64,000 nucleotides of DNA, taken from assembly GCF_003369915.1 (NCBI RefSeq), contig NC_046675.1, forward strand, positions 24,676,001 to 24,740,000, written 5' to 3'. The translations under genes and the position numbers were made by a program. This document shows, in pieces, positions 37,155 to 47,787 of this stretch (its first letter is position 1; every line of letters starts with the position of its first letter). This stretch comes from Drosophila miranda (lineage: Eukaryota > Arthropoda > Insecta > Diptera > Drosophilidae). The notes beneath the pieces are model-generated. The model did no database searches. It saw only the letters and a program-made list of their open reading frames with translations, and was not told the DNA's origin.

Positions 37155-37745
37155 TGCCTTAAACATTATTTTAGATACAATTCAATAAAAGTGAGTCCTC
37201 AAAGTTAGCCAATCTTGAGATCATCGGATCTATCAATCGTATAAACTAGTAATATCAAATCGGATATTATAATATCCCACCGAAAATATTGAAAATGAAA
37301 TAACTTTAACGCAGTTCAGGTGAAAGATTTTGTGGCTTTTTTAAGTTCAGAGGAAAGATGGCATGAATCTATATGAAGAATTCACAATAGTTCATATATT
37401 CCGCCATTTACCTCACGTAGTTGAACTATTTAAATAGAGGGGCCTTAAGTGGGCTAAGTTCATTCTTTCATAATACGAGACGCTATATTGTTGTTGGGAA
37501 ACCAAAATGTAGGCAAAAACAATCAAAGAAATCGACGTAACAAAAAAAAAAGTCAAGTTTTTAAAAGTATTTTAAGCCAGTCAAGTGGAAAATAGATTCA
37601 TTAATTGGATAAAATTATGTGGGTATGGCTAAATGTTCTATATAGCTCGTAATATTCCACGGAAGATCAAAAACGAGGAATATGAATAATTCGTCGGTAC
37701 ATTTTGAAAATGAGACCGTATATTTCGTTATTTATTTGAATCGGT
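37155..37745 (+). repeat. Dispersed repeat, diverged copy
   Basis: Segments resemble copies 1 and 2. Near 37175-37215 there is an AATAAAAG tract followed by GTTAGCCAATCTTGA. From 37545 to 37745 there is GATAAAATTATGTGGG, then TAATATTCCACGGAA and AAATGAGACCGTATATTT. The middle has diverged. It lies immediately left of copy 2, so the two form a tandem pair. Confidence 0.6.
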
Positions 37746-37904
37746 ATGAATCGGTAATAACCGGTTGACAACAATGATTATCGGCAACACTAATTGTCAT
37801 ACCCTAGGGAAAAGGATGTTATAGAATTGAGAAAATGTTTGTCATCCAAGGCTCCGTAGGTATCAGTATCGAGATAAATATACACAAGATACTAATAATA
37901 CACA

Positions 37905-38490
37905 TGAATATATCAATTTGAGAAAAGGTTTTTATAAATTACGTTTCATCATCATATGAAATTATCGAAATAGGGTGTACAAAGGGCTATACACGCATCA
38001 TGTCTTCAAATATCAGCAACATTGCGACTGTTTTTTTTTTTTTTCAACTATTTTGTTTAAGCCTTGTTTTAGTAATAATAAAATAAAAGCAAAGACTAAG
38101 AACTAGCCAATCTTGTAGAACATTTATTCATCAATGGCCTAAAACTATGTGGGCAGAACTAAGGGTTGTAGTTAACCAAATTGAACAATATGAACGACTA
38201 TCCTCTTTCGCTTTTTCTGCTAAAGTTTTTTTTTGTTTGACCATTTTCGCTAAAATCGAAATAAAAGCAAGTATTTAAAATAAGCCAGTTAAGTAGAAAA
38301 TTGATTCACTAATTGTATAAAATTATGTGGGGATAGCTAAATGTTCTTTATAGATGGTAATATTCCACGGAATATCAAAAACGAGGAATATGTATAATAG
38401 AACATGAGCTCGTCAGTATATTTACGGTATATTTTTTAAATGAGACGGTAGGTTTAAGTATATTTCTGTGGGTCAGACCGTATATTTTAT
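37905..38490 (+). repeat. Dispersed repeat, copy 2
   Basis: Closely similar to 24795-25335 in the same order. Shared tracts include TATAAATTACGTTT, ACACGCATCATGTCTTCAAAT, TGAACGACTATCCTCTTTCG, GGTAATATTCCACGGAATAT and GAACATGAGCTCGTCAGTAT. It differs by a longer T run near 38031 and scattered substitutions. It ends at the Motif 1 element of the first carrier gene. Confidence 0.72.
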
Positions 38491-38503
38491 CGCGGTCACA
38501 CTG
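38412..38503 (+). promoter_or_regulatory. Motif 6 cluster plus Motif 1, promoter of first carrier gene
   Basis: GTCAGTATATTT (38412-38423) matches Motif 6 exactly, and further GTATATTT elements follow. CGGTCACACTG (38493-38503) is an exact Motif 1. This is the arrangement of M1BP-dependent TATA-less promoters. A non-coding exon probably runs from just downstream to a GTGAGT donor at 38649. The 5' UTR intron then ends at the TTTTTTCAG acceptor at 39700, one base before the ATG-containing exon. Confidence 0.65.
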
Positions 38504-39701
38504 CTTACACGCCGACACGGCGCGACGAAAGCAAGAATTAAATTTAGTTTTATTTAATAGCCGTTAATTAATCGTTGTTCAGTAAAGGCAACATTTAAGT
38601 GCACAGTAATCAAGTCAATTAACTATTCATCGAACAAATAAGTGATAAGTGAGTTCAGCAATAATTGTGGGTGGCGTAAACAAACGCATACGGGGGCCCA
38701 GACGCACAAATTTATTTAAACATTTAATAGCCTGCGAGTGGTACAAATACAATCGTACGTGTATGAGGAGAGTGCGACAGTAAATTCAATTTATTAAAGG
38801 TGTTCTCGAGTGTTTGATGAATACAGAAATAATGTAAAATGTATGTATCAGACAAGTGTTTGTTGCTCCAGTTACCTCAATGATAGTGCCTCCATTAAAC
38901 ATTATCAATATACATACATACAATAATTGTATTACCTGTTCAAAAATGTTAAACGCAGGCAGGCTCTTAAGTAGTTGTCAAGCCCCTCGAAGCCTGCTCT
39001 GCTGTTTCTGGCAATAATCAATAATCAGCACAACCCCTGTTTGGAGCCTCTAATCTTGACAATATTACTTTATATCATACCCGTTTATAGTAGCTTGTGG
39101 TTACCTTGACTTGTGGAGCGTACTTGTGCCATCTACGTTTTCCCCTCTGATGATTATCGGAACCTTCTCTGATATCTTTATGCTTGAATTATTCTTGCAA
39201 AAAGATAAAAGAAAAATTGCGCTTATCTTCTGCGCAATGGGAAACAGACCCGTACCGCTATTCCGGGCGGTGGTTCCAATAATTTGTACAAATTTAAATG
39301 CCCTAAAATGTGTTCGTTTAGCACTCGGGTGTAATATTATTATATTTATTCACGATGGCAAACTAATGGAAATGGTTGTTTGATTTGCTGCTAATCTTCT
39401 TCGCTCCCGTGTGTCAATAAACTTTGTACCTCCGCCTCTCTCTCTCACTCTCCCTCTCTGTCGTTCTTATCATTTGGGTATAATAAATTTGCCTATCAGT
39501 TGGTTAACATAATAATATGATGTATGGTTTAATTGGGGTAAAGTGGTCAAGAAACAGGAACAAAATGTGCATACATACATATGTGTTTGGATATTTTTTA
39601 GACCAGTTTGCACCACTTCTGTACATCTATCTACTATATATCATACATATTAATATGTGTATATGTATATGTATGCATATTTATACATTTATTTTTTCAG
39701 C
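38504..39701 (+). other. 5' UTR exon and long first intron of first carrier gene
   Basis: A likely non-coding exon (about 38,510-38,648) ends at the donor GTGAGT. The intron (38,649-39,700) is AT-rich, and I see no other gene in it. Short frames such as 39111-39383 show no family signature. Confidence 0.5.
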
Positions 39702-41640
39702 ATGGCGACGATCGAGTCTGACAAAATACCGCTACAACAGCGGAAACACCAGCAATTCTCGTAAGTAATCAATACCATTTTAATTAGCTGATAACAAAAA
39801 GTCAACAATATTTTTACAAAACAAAAAAATAATTATTCATACATACATTCATATGTATGTATGCAGATGCAATTAAATATTAAAATCAATATTCATCTCC
39901 CTCTAACTACGCTGTTCTACCTTACATTTTATAAAACTTTATTTTCGATAGTTGTCATTACTGTTTGAATACAATTCTAAATTTCGCATTGAATTGTTGT
40001 AATCTTCCCATCAGACAACCGCATGCCAACCGCGTGAACCCATCGTCTCAGCAAATTTAGGGCAAAAGTGCAGCCAAGGACAGACGTTCTATGACATAAT
40101 ATGAATGCATATTATTGCTGTTGTTGGTTGTTCCTAGGCGGCGGTCCTTCGAACAAATGCATTTCGCTTTTGTTGGCAGCGACAGCGCGCCAAACCTCAA
40201 AATAGACCAAACCATCGTCTAGCTATAGATCTGAAAAGATATACATTTTGATATCTTGGCAGAGAACCAAATATTTCTTCGCATATTAATGGGAAATGGC
40301 TCATTGCTTTGACCTTTATTTTTTGTTACTTGCTAGCCCAATTAGCTAAAATACCTTTAGAAACAAAGTGGCGGGGAACACGATGTCTTGTTGGTGGTCA
40401 AGTTCAAGGACCTACTGTCTGCTGCACATGCAAAAGGGAATGCAAAAGTTAACGCAGTGCAAATAGTTGTCAATTAGCCAAAAGTGAGTCCCAAGACAGA
40501 CTAAACAACAGTCTCTCTATACTACTCCTTACAGACTGTTGCCCAAAGTAATCAACGGTGGAATCGCTGGCGTCATTGGTGTGACATGTGTGTTTCCATT
40601 GGATTTGGTCAAGACTCGTCTGCAGAACCAGCAGGTCGGTCCAAATGGCGAACGAATGTACAAGAGCATGTGAGTATACCTGCTATATATGAAATTCCCA
40701 TAGAGCTGATCTACTCCAATGTTTAATCCACGCTAGGTTCGATTGCTTCCGGAAGACATACGCCGCCGAGGGCTACTTTGGCATGTATCGCGGCTCGGGG
40801 GTGAACATCCTATTGATTACCCCTGAGAAAGCTATCAAGCTGACGGCCAACGATTATTTCCGTCATAAATTGACCACCAAGGATGGCAAGCTTCCCATCA
40901 GCAGTCAGATGGTAGCAGGAGGTCTGGCCGGAGCATTCCAGATCGTTGTCACCACCCCCATGGAGCTGCTCAAGATCCAGATGCAGGACGCGGGACGAGT
41001 GGCAGCGGCCGCCAAACTGGCGGGTAAGACGGTAGAAAAGGTGTCGGCCACCCAGCTGGCCTCACAGCTGGTAAAAGAGAAGGGAATATTTGGCCTCTAC
41101 AAGGGCATCGGTGCTACGGGCCTGCGAGATGTGACATTCTCGGTCATCTACTTCCCGTTGTTTGCCACGCTCAACGATCTCGGCCCGAGGCGCAAGGATG
41201 GCTCGGGCGAGGCTGTCTTCTGGTGAGAATTTAGATTGCACTCTACATTTTTAAGATGTTGTTTTACTGTATTCTTTTCTATAAAGGTGTTCCTTCCTGG
41301 CTGGCTTGGCGGCGGGTTCTACTGCTGCTTTGGCCGTCAATCCCTTCGATGTGGTAAAAACACGCCTTCAGGCGATTAAGAAGGCCGATGGCGAGAAGGA
41401 GTTCAAAGGCATATCCGATTGCATCACGTGAGTCCTGAACTATTCACTGGTTAATCACCTCTCATTATTCGTACAATCTCTCTCTTTATGTTCAGTAAGA
41501 CGCTAAAGCATGAGGGACCCACGGCATTCTTCAAGGGCGGTCTGTGCCGTATGATTGTGATTGCTCCATTGTTCGGCATTGCTCAGACGGTGTACTATCT
41601 GGGCGTGGCCGAGGGACTGTTGGGCATGGAAAAGAAATAA
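39702..41640 (+). CDS. GC1: Mitochondrial glutamate carrier, copy 1
   Basis: Five coding exons, 39702-39760, 40535-40669, 40737-41222, 41287-41427 and 41496-41640, give 321 codons plus stop. It belongs to the SLC25A18/A22 glutamate/H+ symporter branch of mitochondrial carriers, six-helix inner-membrane proteins built from three repeats. The three repeat signatures are [16 protein letters not shown] and PFDVVKTR. The N-terminus ([15 protein letters not shown]) is encoded by a separate first exon not shared with copies 2 and 3. From exon 2 onward, including an identical 67-base intron, it is nearly the same as copy 2. The symbol GC1 is inferred from family and order, not proven. Confidence 0.92.
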
Positions 41641-42339
41641 AGGAGGACGACCTCCCTTCCGATAAAACTAATCGATAAGACAAAGCATTTTAAGTTTACT
41701 CTCTGAATGTTGAATGTGTATTTGTTTTAAAATGTTATTGTTAAAGCTGTCCAAGAATGTAATTGTAAAGTCTCAAAATGTCAGCCGTCAGTCCAGAAAG
41801 AACAGTTGTTAAAGTTATCCCTCGCCCTCCTTCACCCTACCCGTATACCGACAGAATATATATGTACGTATATTATATACAAACCTTTGGCAGTGAACCT
41901 ATGCTTCTATGACAATAAGATAAAGTAGAATCAGAGCTATTATTATGTAAAATGTTTGTTTGCTAGTTCGTTTGTTTTAGAATAATTTATAACTGTTGTG
42001 TTTTGACTGTCTCTCTATATCACTCTCTATCCCTGAGCCATGCACAGATAGCTATTAACCTTTCGCTTACAATTGTATTACAAATGCATTTTTCTTTTGC
42101 TTTTAGGCCAAAGTGTAACTTTTAGTAGTGTTAAAGAACATGACTCTAGAGCAAAAACTGTTCACTATACAATATATGTACTTTATAAAAAATTGTCAGA
42201 CATGACCACAAACGAAATATATATATCTATACATATGTACCAAATTTAGAAGTAATTTTGTTCTCTCACTGTTCAGTTCTTGAAATTTGTTTGTTTTGTA
42301 GTATGTTTGTTTTTTTTGTAAGTGAAATTTATAGTTTTA
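41641..42339 (+). other. Flank between carrier copies 1 and 2 (duplicated)
   Basis: About 700 bases of AT-rich flank that must hold the copy 1 3' UTR and the copy 2 promoter. It closely resembles 43535-44124, sharing GATAAAACTAATCGATAAGA, GGCAGTGAACCTATGC, AGAGCTATTATTATGTAAAA and AACATGACTCTAGAGCAAA. The copy here is slightly longer. No coding sequence. Confidence 0.8.
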
Positions 42340-43534
42340 ATGGCGGATCAAAAGAAGCCGGCATCTTTTCAGTAAGTCAGTGGCGGTGTACCCTCTAATG
42401 GTACCACGCTAACCCCTCATTGCACCCCCAGTATACTTCCAAAGATCATCAATGGCGGGATCGCTGGCGTCATTGGTGTGACATGTGTGTTTCCATTGGA
42501 TTTGGTCAAGACGCGTCTGCAGAACCAGCAGGTCGGTCCAAATGGCGAACGAATGTACAAGAGCATGTGAGTATACCTGCTATATATGAAATTCCCATAG
42601 AGCTGATCTACTCCAATGTTTAATCCACGCTAGGTTCGATTGCTTCCGGAAGACATACGCCGCCGAGGGCTACTTTGGCATGTATCGCGGCTCGGGGGTG
42701 AACATCCTATTGATTACCCCTGAGAAAGCTATCAAGCTGACGGCCAACGATTATTTCCGTCATAAATTGACCACCAAGGATGGCAAGCTTCCCATCAGCA
42801 GTCAGATGGTAGCGGGAGGTCTGGCCGGAGCATTCCAGATCGTTGTCACCACCCCCATGGAGCTGCTCAAGATCCAGATGCAGGACGCGGGACGAGTGGC
42901 AGCGGCCGCCAAACTGGCGGGTAAGAAGGTAGAAAAGGTGTCGGCCACCCAGCTGGCCTCACAGCTGTTAAAAGAGAAAGGAATATTTGGCCTCTACAAG
43001 GGCATCGGTGCCACGGGACTACGAGATGTGACATTCTCGGTCATCTACTTCCCGTTGTTTGCCACGCTCAACGATCTCGGCCCGAGGCGCAAGGATGGCT
43101 CGGGCGAGGCTGTCTTCTGGTGAGAATTCAGATTGCACTGTACATTTTTAAGATGTTTCACTGTATTCTTTTCTATAAAGGTGTTCCTTCCTGGCTGGCT
43201 TGGCGGCGGGTTCTACTGCTGCTCTGGCTGTCAATCCCTTTGATGTGGTAAAAACACGCCTTCAGGCGATTAAGAAGGCCGATGGCGAGAAGGAGTTCGA
43301 AGGCATATCGGATTGCATCACGTGAGTGCTGATCTATTCACTGGTTAATCACCTCTCATTGTTCGTACAATCTCTCTCTTTATGTTCAGTAAGACGCTGA
43401 AGCATGAGGGACCAACGGCATTCTTCAAGGGCGGTCTGTGCCGTATGATTGTGATTGCTCCATTGTTCGGCATTGCTCAGACAGTTTACTATCTGGGCGT
43501 GGCTGAGGCACTGTTGGGCATGGAAAAGAAATAA
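42340..43534 (+). CDS. Mitochondrial glutamate carrier, copy 2 (chimeric)
   Basis: Five exons, 42340-42371, 42432-42566, 42634-43119, 43181-43321 and 43390-43534, give 312 codons plus stop. Carrier signatures are intact in all three repeats, so the product should be functional. Exon 1 ([10 protein letters not shown]), intron 1 and the first bases of exon 2 resemble copy 3. From about 42,455 onward exons, introns and 3' flank resemble copy 1, with only a few amino-acid changes: Lys for Thr in AGKKVEK, Leu for Val in SQLLKEK, Glu for Lys in EFEGIS and Ala for Gly in VAEALLG. This mosaic suggests unequal crossing-over in exon 2 or later gene conversion. Confidence 0.92.
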
Positions 43535-44124
43535 AGGAGACCTCCCTTCCGATAAAACTAATCGATAAGACAAAAATTGTATGTTTACACTCTGAATGTT
43601 GAAGGTGAAATGTTATTCTTAAAGCTGTCCAAGAATGTAATTGTAAAGTCTCAAAATGTCAGCGGTCAGTCCAAAAATCATGTGTACAGGCCTTTGGCAG
43701 TGAACCTATGCTCCTATGACAATAAGATAAAGTGGAATCAGAGCTATTATTATGTAAAATGTTTGTTTTCTAGTTCGTTTGTTTTAGATTAATTTATAAT
43801 TGTTGTGTTTTGACTGTCTCTATATATCACTCTCTATTCTTGAGAAATGCACAGATAGCCATTAACCTTACGCTTTCTTTTGCTGCTAGGCCAAAGTGTA
43901 ACTTTTAGTAGTGTTAAAGAACATGACTCTAGAGCAAACACTGTTCACAATACAATATACTTTATAAAAATTGTCAGACATGAACAACAAACGAAATATA
44001 TATCTACACATTTATAACAAATTTAGATGTACTTTAGTTCTCTCACTGTTTAGTTCTATCAACTTTTTTCGTTTTTTTGTTTTGTAGTATTTTTGTTTTT
44101 TTGTAAGTGAAATTTCTAGTTTTA
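43535..44124 (+). other. Flank between carrier copies 2 and 3 (duplicated)
   Basis: About 590 bases that match the flank after copy 1 in order and content, with small deletions. It serves as 3' UTR for copy 2 and 5' flank for copy 3. No gene. Confidence 0.8.
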
Positions 44125-45194
44125 ATGGCGGATCAAAAGAAGGCGGCCTCTTTTAAGTAAGTCAATGCTGGTGTAGCCTCTAATGGTACTACGCTAACCC
44201 CGCATTGCACCCCCAGTGTACTTCCAAAGATCATCAATGGCGGAATCGCAGGCGTCATTGGAGTCACATGTGTGTTCCCCATGGATTTGGTCAAGACTCG
44301 ATTGCAGAATCAACAAATAGGACCTAATGGCGAGAAGATGTACAGTAGCATGTAAGTGGGGTAAATTGGCTCTACACTTAAATCAATGCTGAATGATTAT
44401 ATCTTCAATGCAGAATTGATTGCTTTCGCAAGACCATCAAACAAGATGGATTCTTTGGCATGTACAGGGGGTCTGCAGTCAACATATTATTGGTTACGCC
44501 TGAAAAAGCCATCAAGTTGGCGGCCAATGATTATTTTCGGTTCCACTTGGCCACGCCCGAGGGTAAGCTGCCGTTGCATATGGCGGGAATAGCCGGTGGC
44601 TTGGCTGGACTGTTTCAGATCATTGTGACAACGCCCATGGAGCTGCTCAAGATCCAGATGCAAGATGCGGGACGCATTGCTAGCGCAGAACGTGCCGCCG
44701 GTAGGGAAGTGCAAAAAACAACAGCGCTGGATGTGGCCAAAACGCTGGTCAAAGAGCATGGCATCTTTGGTCTGTACAAGGGTGTGAAAGCCACTGGAGT
44801 GCGGGATGTAGTTTTTTCGGTGGTCTACTTCCCAATGATGGCTTCCATCAATGATGCTGGGCCCCGCAAGGCAGATAATTCTGGTGAAGCGGTCTTCTAT
44901 TGGTCTTTGTTCGCCGGTCTGTCTGCTGGGATGTTTTCTGCTCTTCTGGTCACGCCATTCGACGTGATCAAAACCCGCCTGCAGGCTATCAAGAAGATCG
45001 AAGGCGAGAAGGAGTTTGATGGCTTCTTTGACTGTTTGACCAAGACTATGAAGTATGAGGGACCCTTGGCCTTCTTTAAGGGCGGTTTGTGTCGTGTTAT
45101 GGTCCTTGCCCCGATGTTTGGCATTGCCCAGATGGTGTACTTTACCGGCGTGGGCGAGATGATTCTGGGTATCGAAAGGAAGAAGAGTGTTTAG
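44125..45194 (+). CDS. GC2: Mitochondrial glutamate carrier, copy 3
   Basis: Three exons, 44125-44156, 44217-44351 and 44414-45194, give 315 codons plus stop. The signatures are [16 protein letters not shown] and PFDVIKTR. It starts [10 protein letters not shown], as in copy 2, but its body differs at many residues from copies 1 and 2. The C-terminal half lies in one uninterrupted exon, whereas copies 1 and 2 have two introns there. The protein ends GIERKKSV. It is the older, diverged paralogue. The symbol GC2 is inferred from the known fly pair GC1/GC2. Confidence 0.9.
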
Positions 45195-45363
45195 TTGCAG
45201 TGTAGTCAGTGTATGAATAAATTTGATGTGTATTTGTGTATTTTATAATCTACTTTTTAAACGTTTACAATTGATAAGTAATTTTGATGAATCAGCCCTG
45301 GGCTCCGAGAGCCCCAACCTCTCATATCACAATCGACTGTTGCTGTTTCCTTCTGCTGTTTCC

Positions 45364-46686
45364 TTAGACGACATCTGCTGGCCTGCTGTTGGGTGCGGCC
45401 GCTACATCGGCACTCAGATCCACATAGCGGCTGCGTTGCCAGCGGGCCAGAGCTGCACGGTACCAATCCACGAATATGGCCTGACGGTACATAATAATGC
45501 CCATTTGCATAATGATAAAACCCATAATCGTGATTAGATTGAGGTATTCCCATTCCATGACAATGACAAATACAAAGATGAAATAAACCCGCAGACAGTC
45601 TGCAAAGAGTCGGTTTGCGCTCGACGAGTACATCACAATGAACATTCCAATAAAGTTGTAGACAGCACATGACAAGGTAAATCCAATCAGGGCCAGGATT
45701 AAGGCTGCATTACCCTCTATTCCCGTCCACAGATCGCTCCAATCATCAAAAACAGCACGCGAGCTCTCGTTGAATGGCATTACACTGGGCACAAAGTGCA
45801 TACAGATGGCTAGTATCGAAGTGATGGCCATGCCAAAAATACCTTGCCAGCCAGCGGCCTGCAGCGGAGCCACATTCAAGATCTTCAGCTGCTTCTCCTC
45901 ATAGACATACTGTAAGCCGTGCAGGATTTCGGCTATAATGATAAGCATATCGCCAGCCAAGATTGATTTGTGGTCCGTATGCGGCAGCGTAGACCGATCG
46001 TAGTCCACACGTTGCACATCCAAGGAGATGATGTCAATGATGCCACAAGCCATTGTGAAAATAGCCAGCCAGTGCCGTGTGCTCAGCGTATTATTCAAGT
46101 ACATTGTGCTGAAGATGCCCACAAAGATGAGGGCGGCGCCTGAGGAGAAGGAAGGAGGCGCAATGTAAATCGTGATAAGCAATAGCAGCAGATGATAAAT
46201 GAACCTCTTATCATCTGGAAGCTGGTGGCGTAAGTCAAGTACAAGCCGGTGAACAGCAATATGGAAGCCATCACATCCAGCAGAGTGGGCAGAAGCATGC
46301 TTAAGGGATGGAATTCGGTGCTACCTTGGGTCAGGATACTGTCCATTTCGGCTCCAGGCTGGAAAACAGTCTATGTTTAATACTCCATCTCAAATGGGGC
46401 CCTACAGCACTTTACCCCTCGACGATGGGCCACCAAACGTCCCACTTTGAAGGCAATAAAGCAAAGGAATTCGCCCAGGAACATAAGCATCGTGAAGACA
46501 ACAGGGTGCTGGAAGCCATGTAGCTTGCCATCGCTACCAATCACCTGCTGCTGGTTAGCCCACCTGAAAGATTTACAGATGCACTTATGTATAATATATT
46601 TTTTAGTTTTCTACTTACTTCACCACCAAAACATTAAAAGTGCCGCTGAGCACAAAGACCAGCGAGAGGAACACACGATGATCCAT
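45364..46686 (-). CDS. SLC35F6-like nucleotide-sugar-type transporter
   Basis: Four exons, 46686-46619, 46563-46416, 46358-46205 and 46139-45364, give 381 codons plus stop. The protein is a multi-pass (about ten helices) member of the drug/metabolite transporter superfamily and most resembles SLC35F6 (C2orf18, ANT2-interacting). Its length is close to the human protein. Typical blocks are SGTFNVLVVKWANQ at the N-terminus, MLFLGEFLCF-like sequence in exon 2, QMIRGAALIFVGIFS across the exon 3/4 junction, and LQYVYEEK. Members sit in lysosomal or mitochondrial membranes; the substrate is not settled. It is convergent with carrier copy 3, with 169 bases between stops. Confidence 0.88.
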
Positions 46687-46929
46687 TTTAGACAACAAAA
46701 TACATATGTATGTGCAAAACTGCAGCCTTTCTTTAATTCAATTTAAAATTATTGACGTTCTTTGTTGGATGCGCAATAGATAGATAGACTGCGGCATGCC
46801 CTTCCCAAGTTTATCAGAACGAAGCGAAATTCTTCTTAGCCACTGTCGAAAGCTTTATTTATTGATTTATTGGTAAATTATTGAGTTTTTTAAATGATTT
46901 AAATTAAATTGTTTAAATTTTATTGTACT
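46687..46929 (-). other. 5' flank of the SLC35F6-like gene
   Basis: No coding region. AT-rich 5' flank between the start codon and the inverted repeat copy. It probably contains the 5' UTR. Confidence 0.4.
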
Positions 46930-47320
46930 TTGGATCGTTTACAAATATACTGTCCGACACTCAGTAATATATCGCCTCATTTTTAAAATATACCGTAAAA
47001 ATACTGACGAATTATTCAAGTTCCAGCATACATATTCCTCGTTTTTGATATTCCGTCGAATATTACAAGTTTGATAGAACCCTCAGCCTTGCCCACATAT
47101 TTGTATCCGATTAATGAACCAATTTTCTACTTTACTGGCTTATTTTAAATACTTGCTTTTATTGGATCTTGTCTAAAAAAAGGTTTTATCGAAAATGGTC
47201 AAACAAATAAAATTTAAGTACTAATCGTTCCAATTCCTCAATTTTGATATTCCGTTGAGTTGTATGCCATTGATGAATACATTTTCTACAAGAAAAGTTA
47301 CTCCCGTTACCCTATGTTCT
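46930..47320 (-). repeat. Dispersed repeat, inverted copy with Motif 6
   Basis: Read on the minus strand it contains, in the same order as copies 1 and 2, an AAAGCAAGTATTTAAAATAAG-like tract (shortened here), TTCATTAATCGGATAC, a TAATATTCGACGGAATATC-like tract and the tail GTCAGTATTTTTACGGTATA. GTCAGTATTTTT (47008-46997) is an exact Motif 6. The tail ends about 245 bases upstream of the minus-strand SLC35F6-like start codon, so the orientation relative to the gene is the same as for copies 1 and 2. Confidence 0.62.
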
Positions 47321-47787
47321 TGAATATAACATCAAAAGTTCAATATAACATCAGAAATTCATCAATTTGGACCTGAAAAATACCGAAAAGTATTAATAAT
47401 ACCGTAAACGAATACCTTGCATCGAAAAGCTCGGGTTATTTAAAAAGAACAGCGCGAATTTTAGGAAATTTGCTTGAAGTTTTATTAAAATCAAACTTTA
47501 AAAATATCACAGGATATGAAAAACCATTTAAATGAAGTGGTGTTAGTGCATCTGCTGTTCGCCGGCTTCTCTGTTCACGTGTGCGTCGAGTTCTGTGCGA
47601 TTTTCCTGTGAATTCGGAAAAAAGTCAGTAAAAAAGAAATACAACAATTTTGCAACATTTAAAACAACTCAAATAGAAACAAAAAGCGTGTCCTCGTCTC
47701 TCACCTGTATTTAAGAGTGTGTTTCAAGTGTTGTGATTGTGTTTTCGATTTGTGTCATGCTGTGTGGAGGAGGATTTTTAGTGTTCT
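47321..47787. other. 3' flank of the ZP gene, nothing else recognised
   Basis: AT-rich with no supported gene. The part next to 47788 is probably the 3' UTR of the ZP-type gene. Confidence 0.4.
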
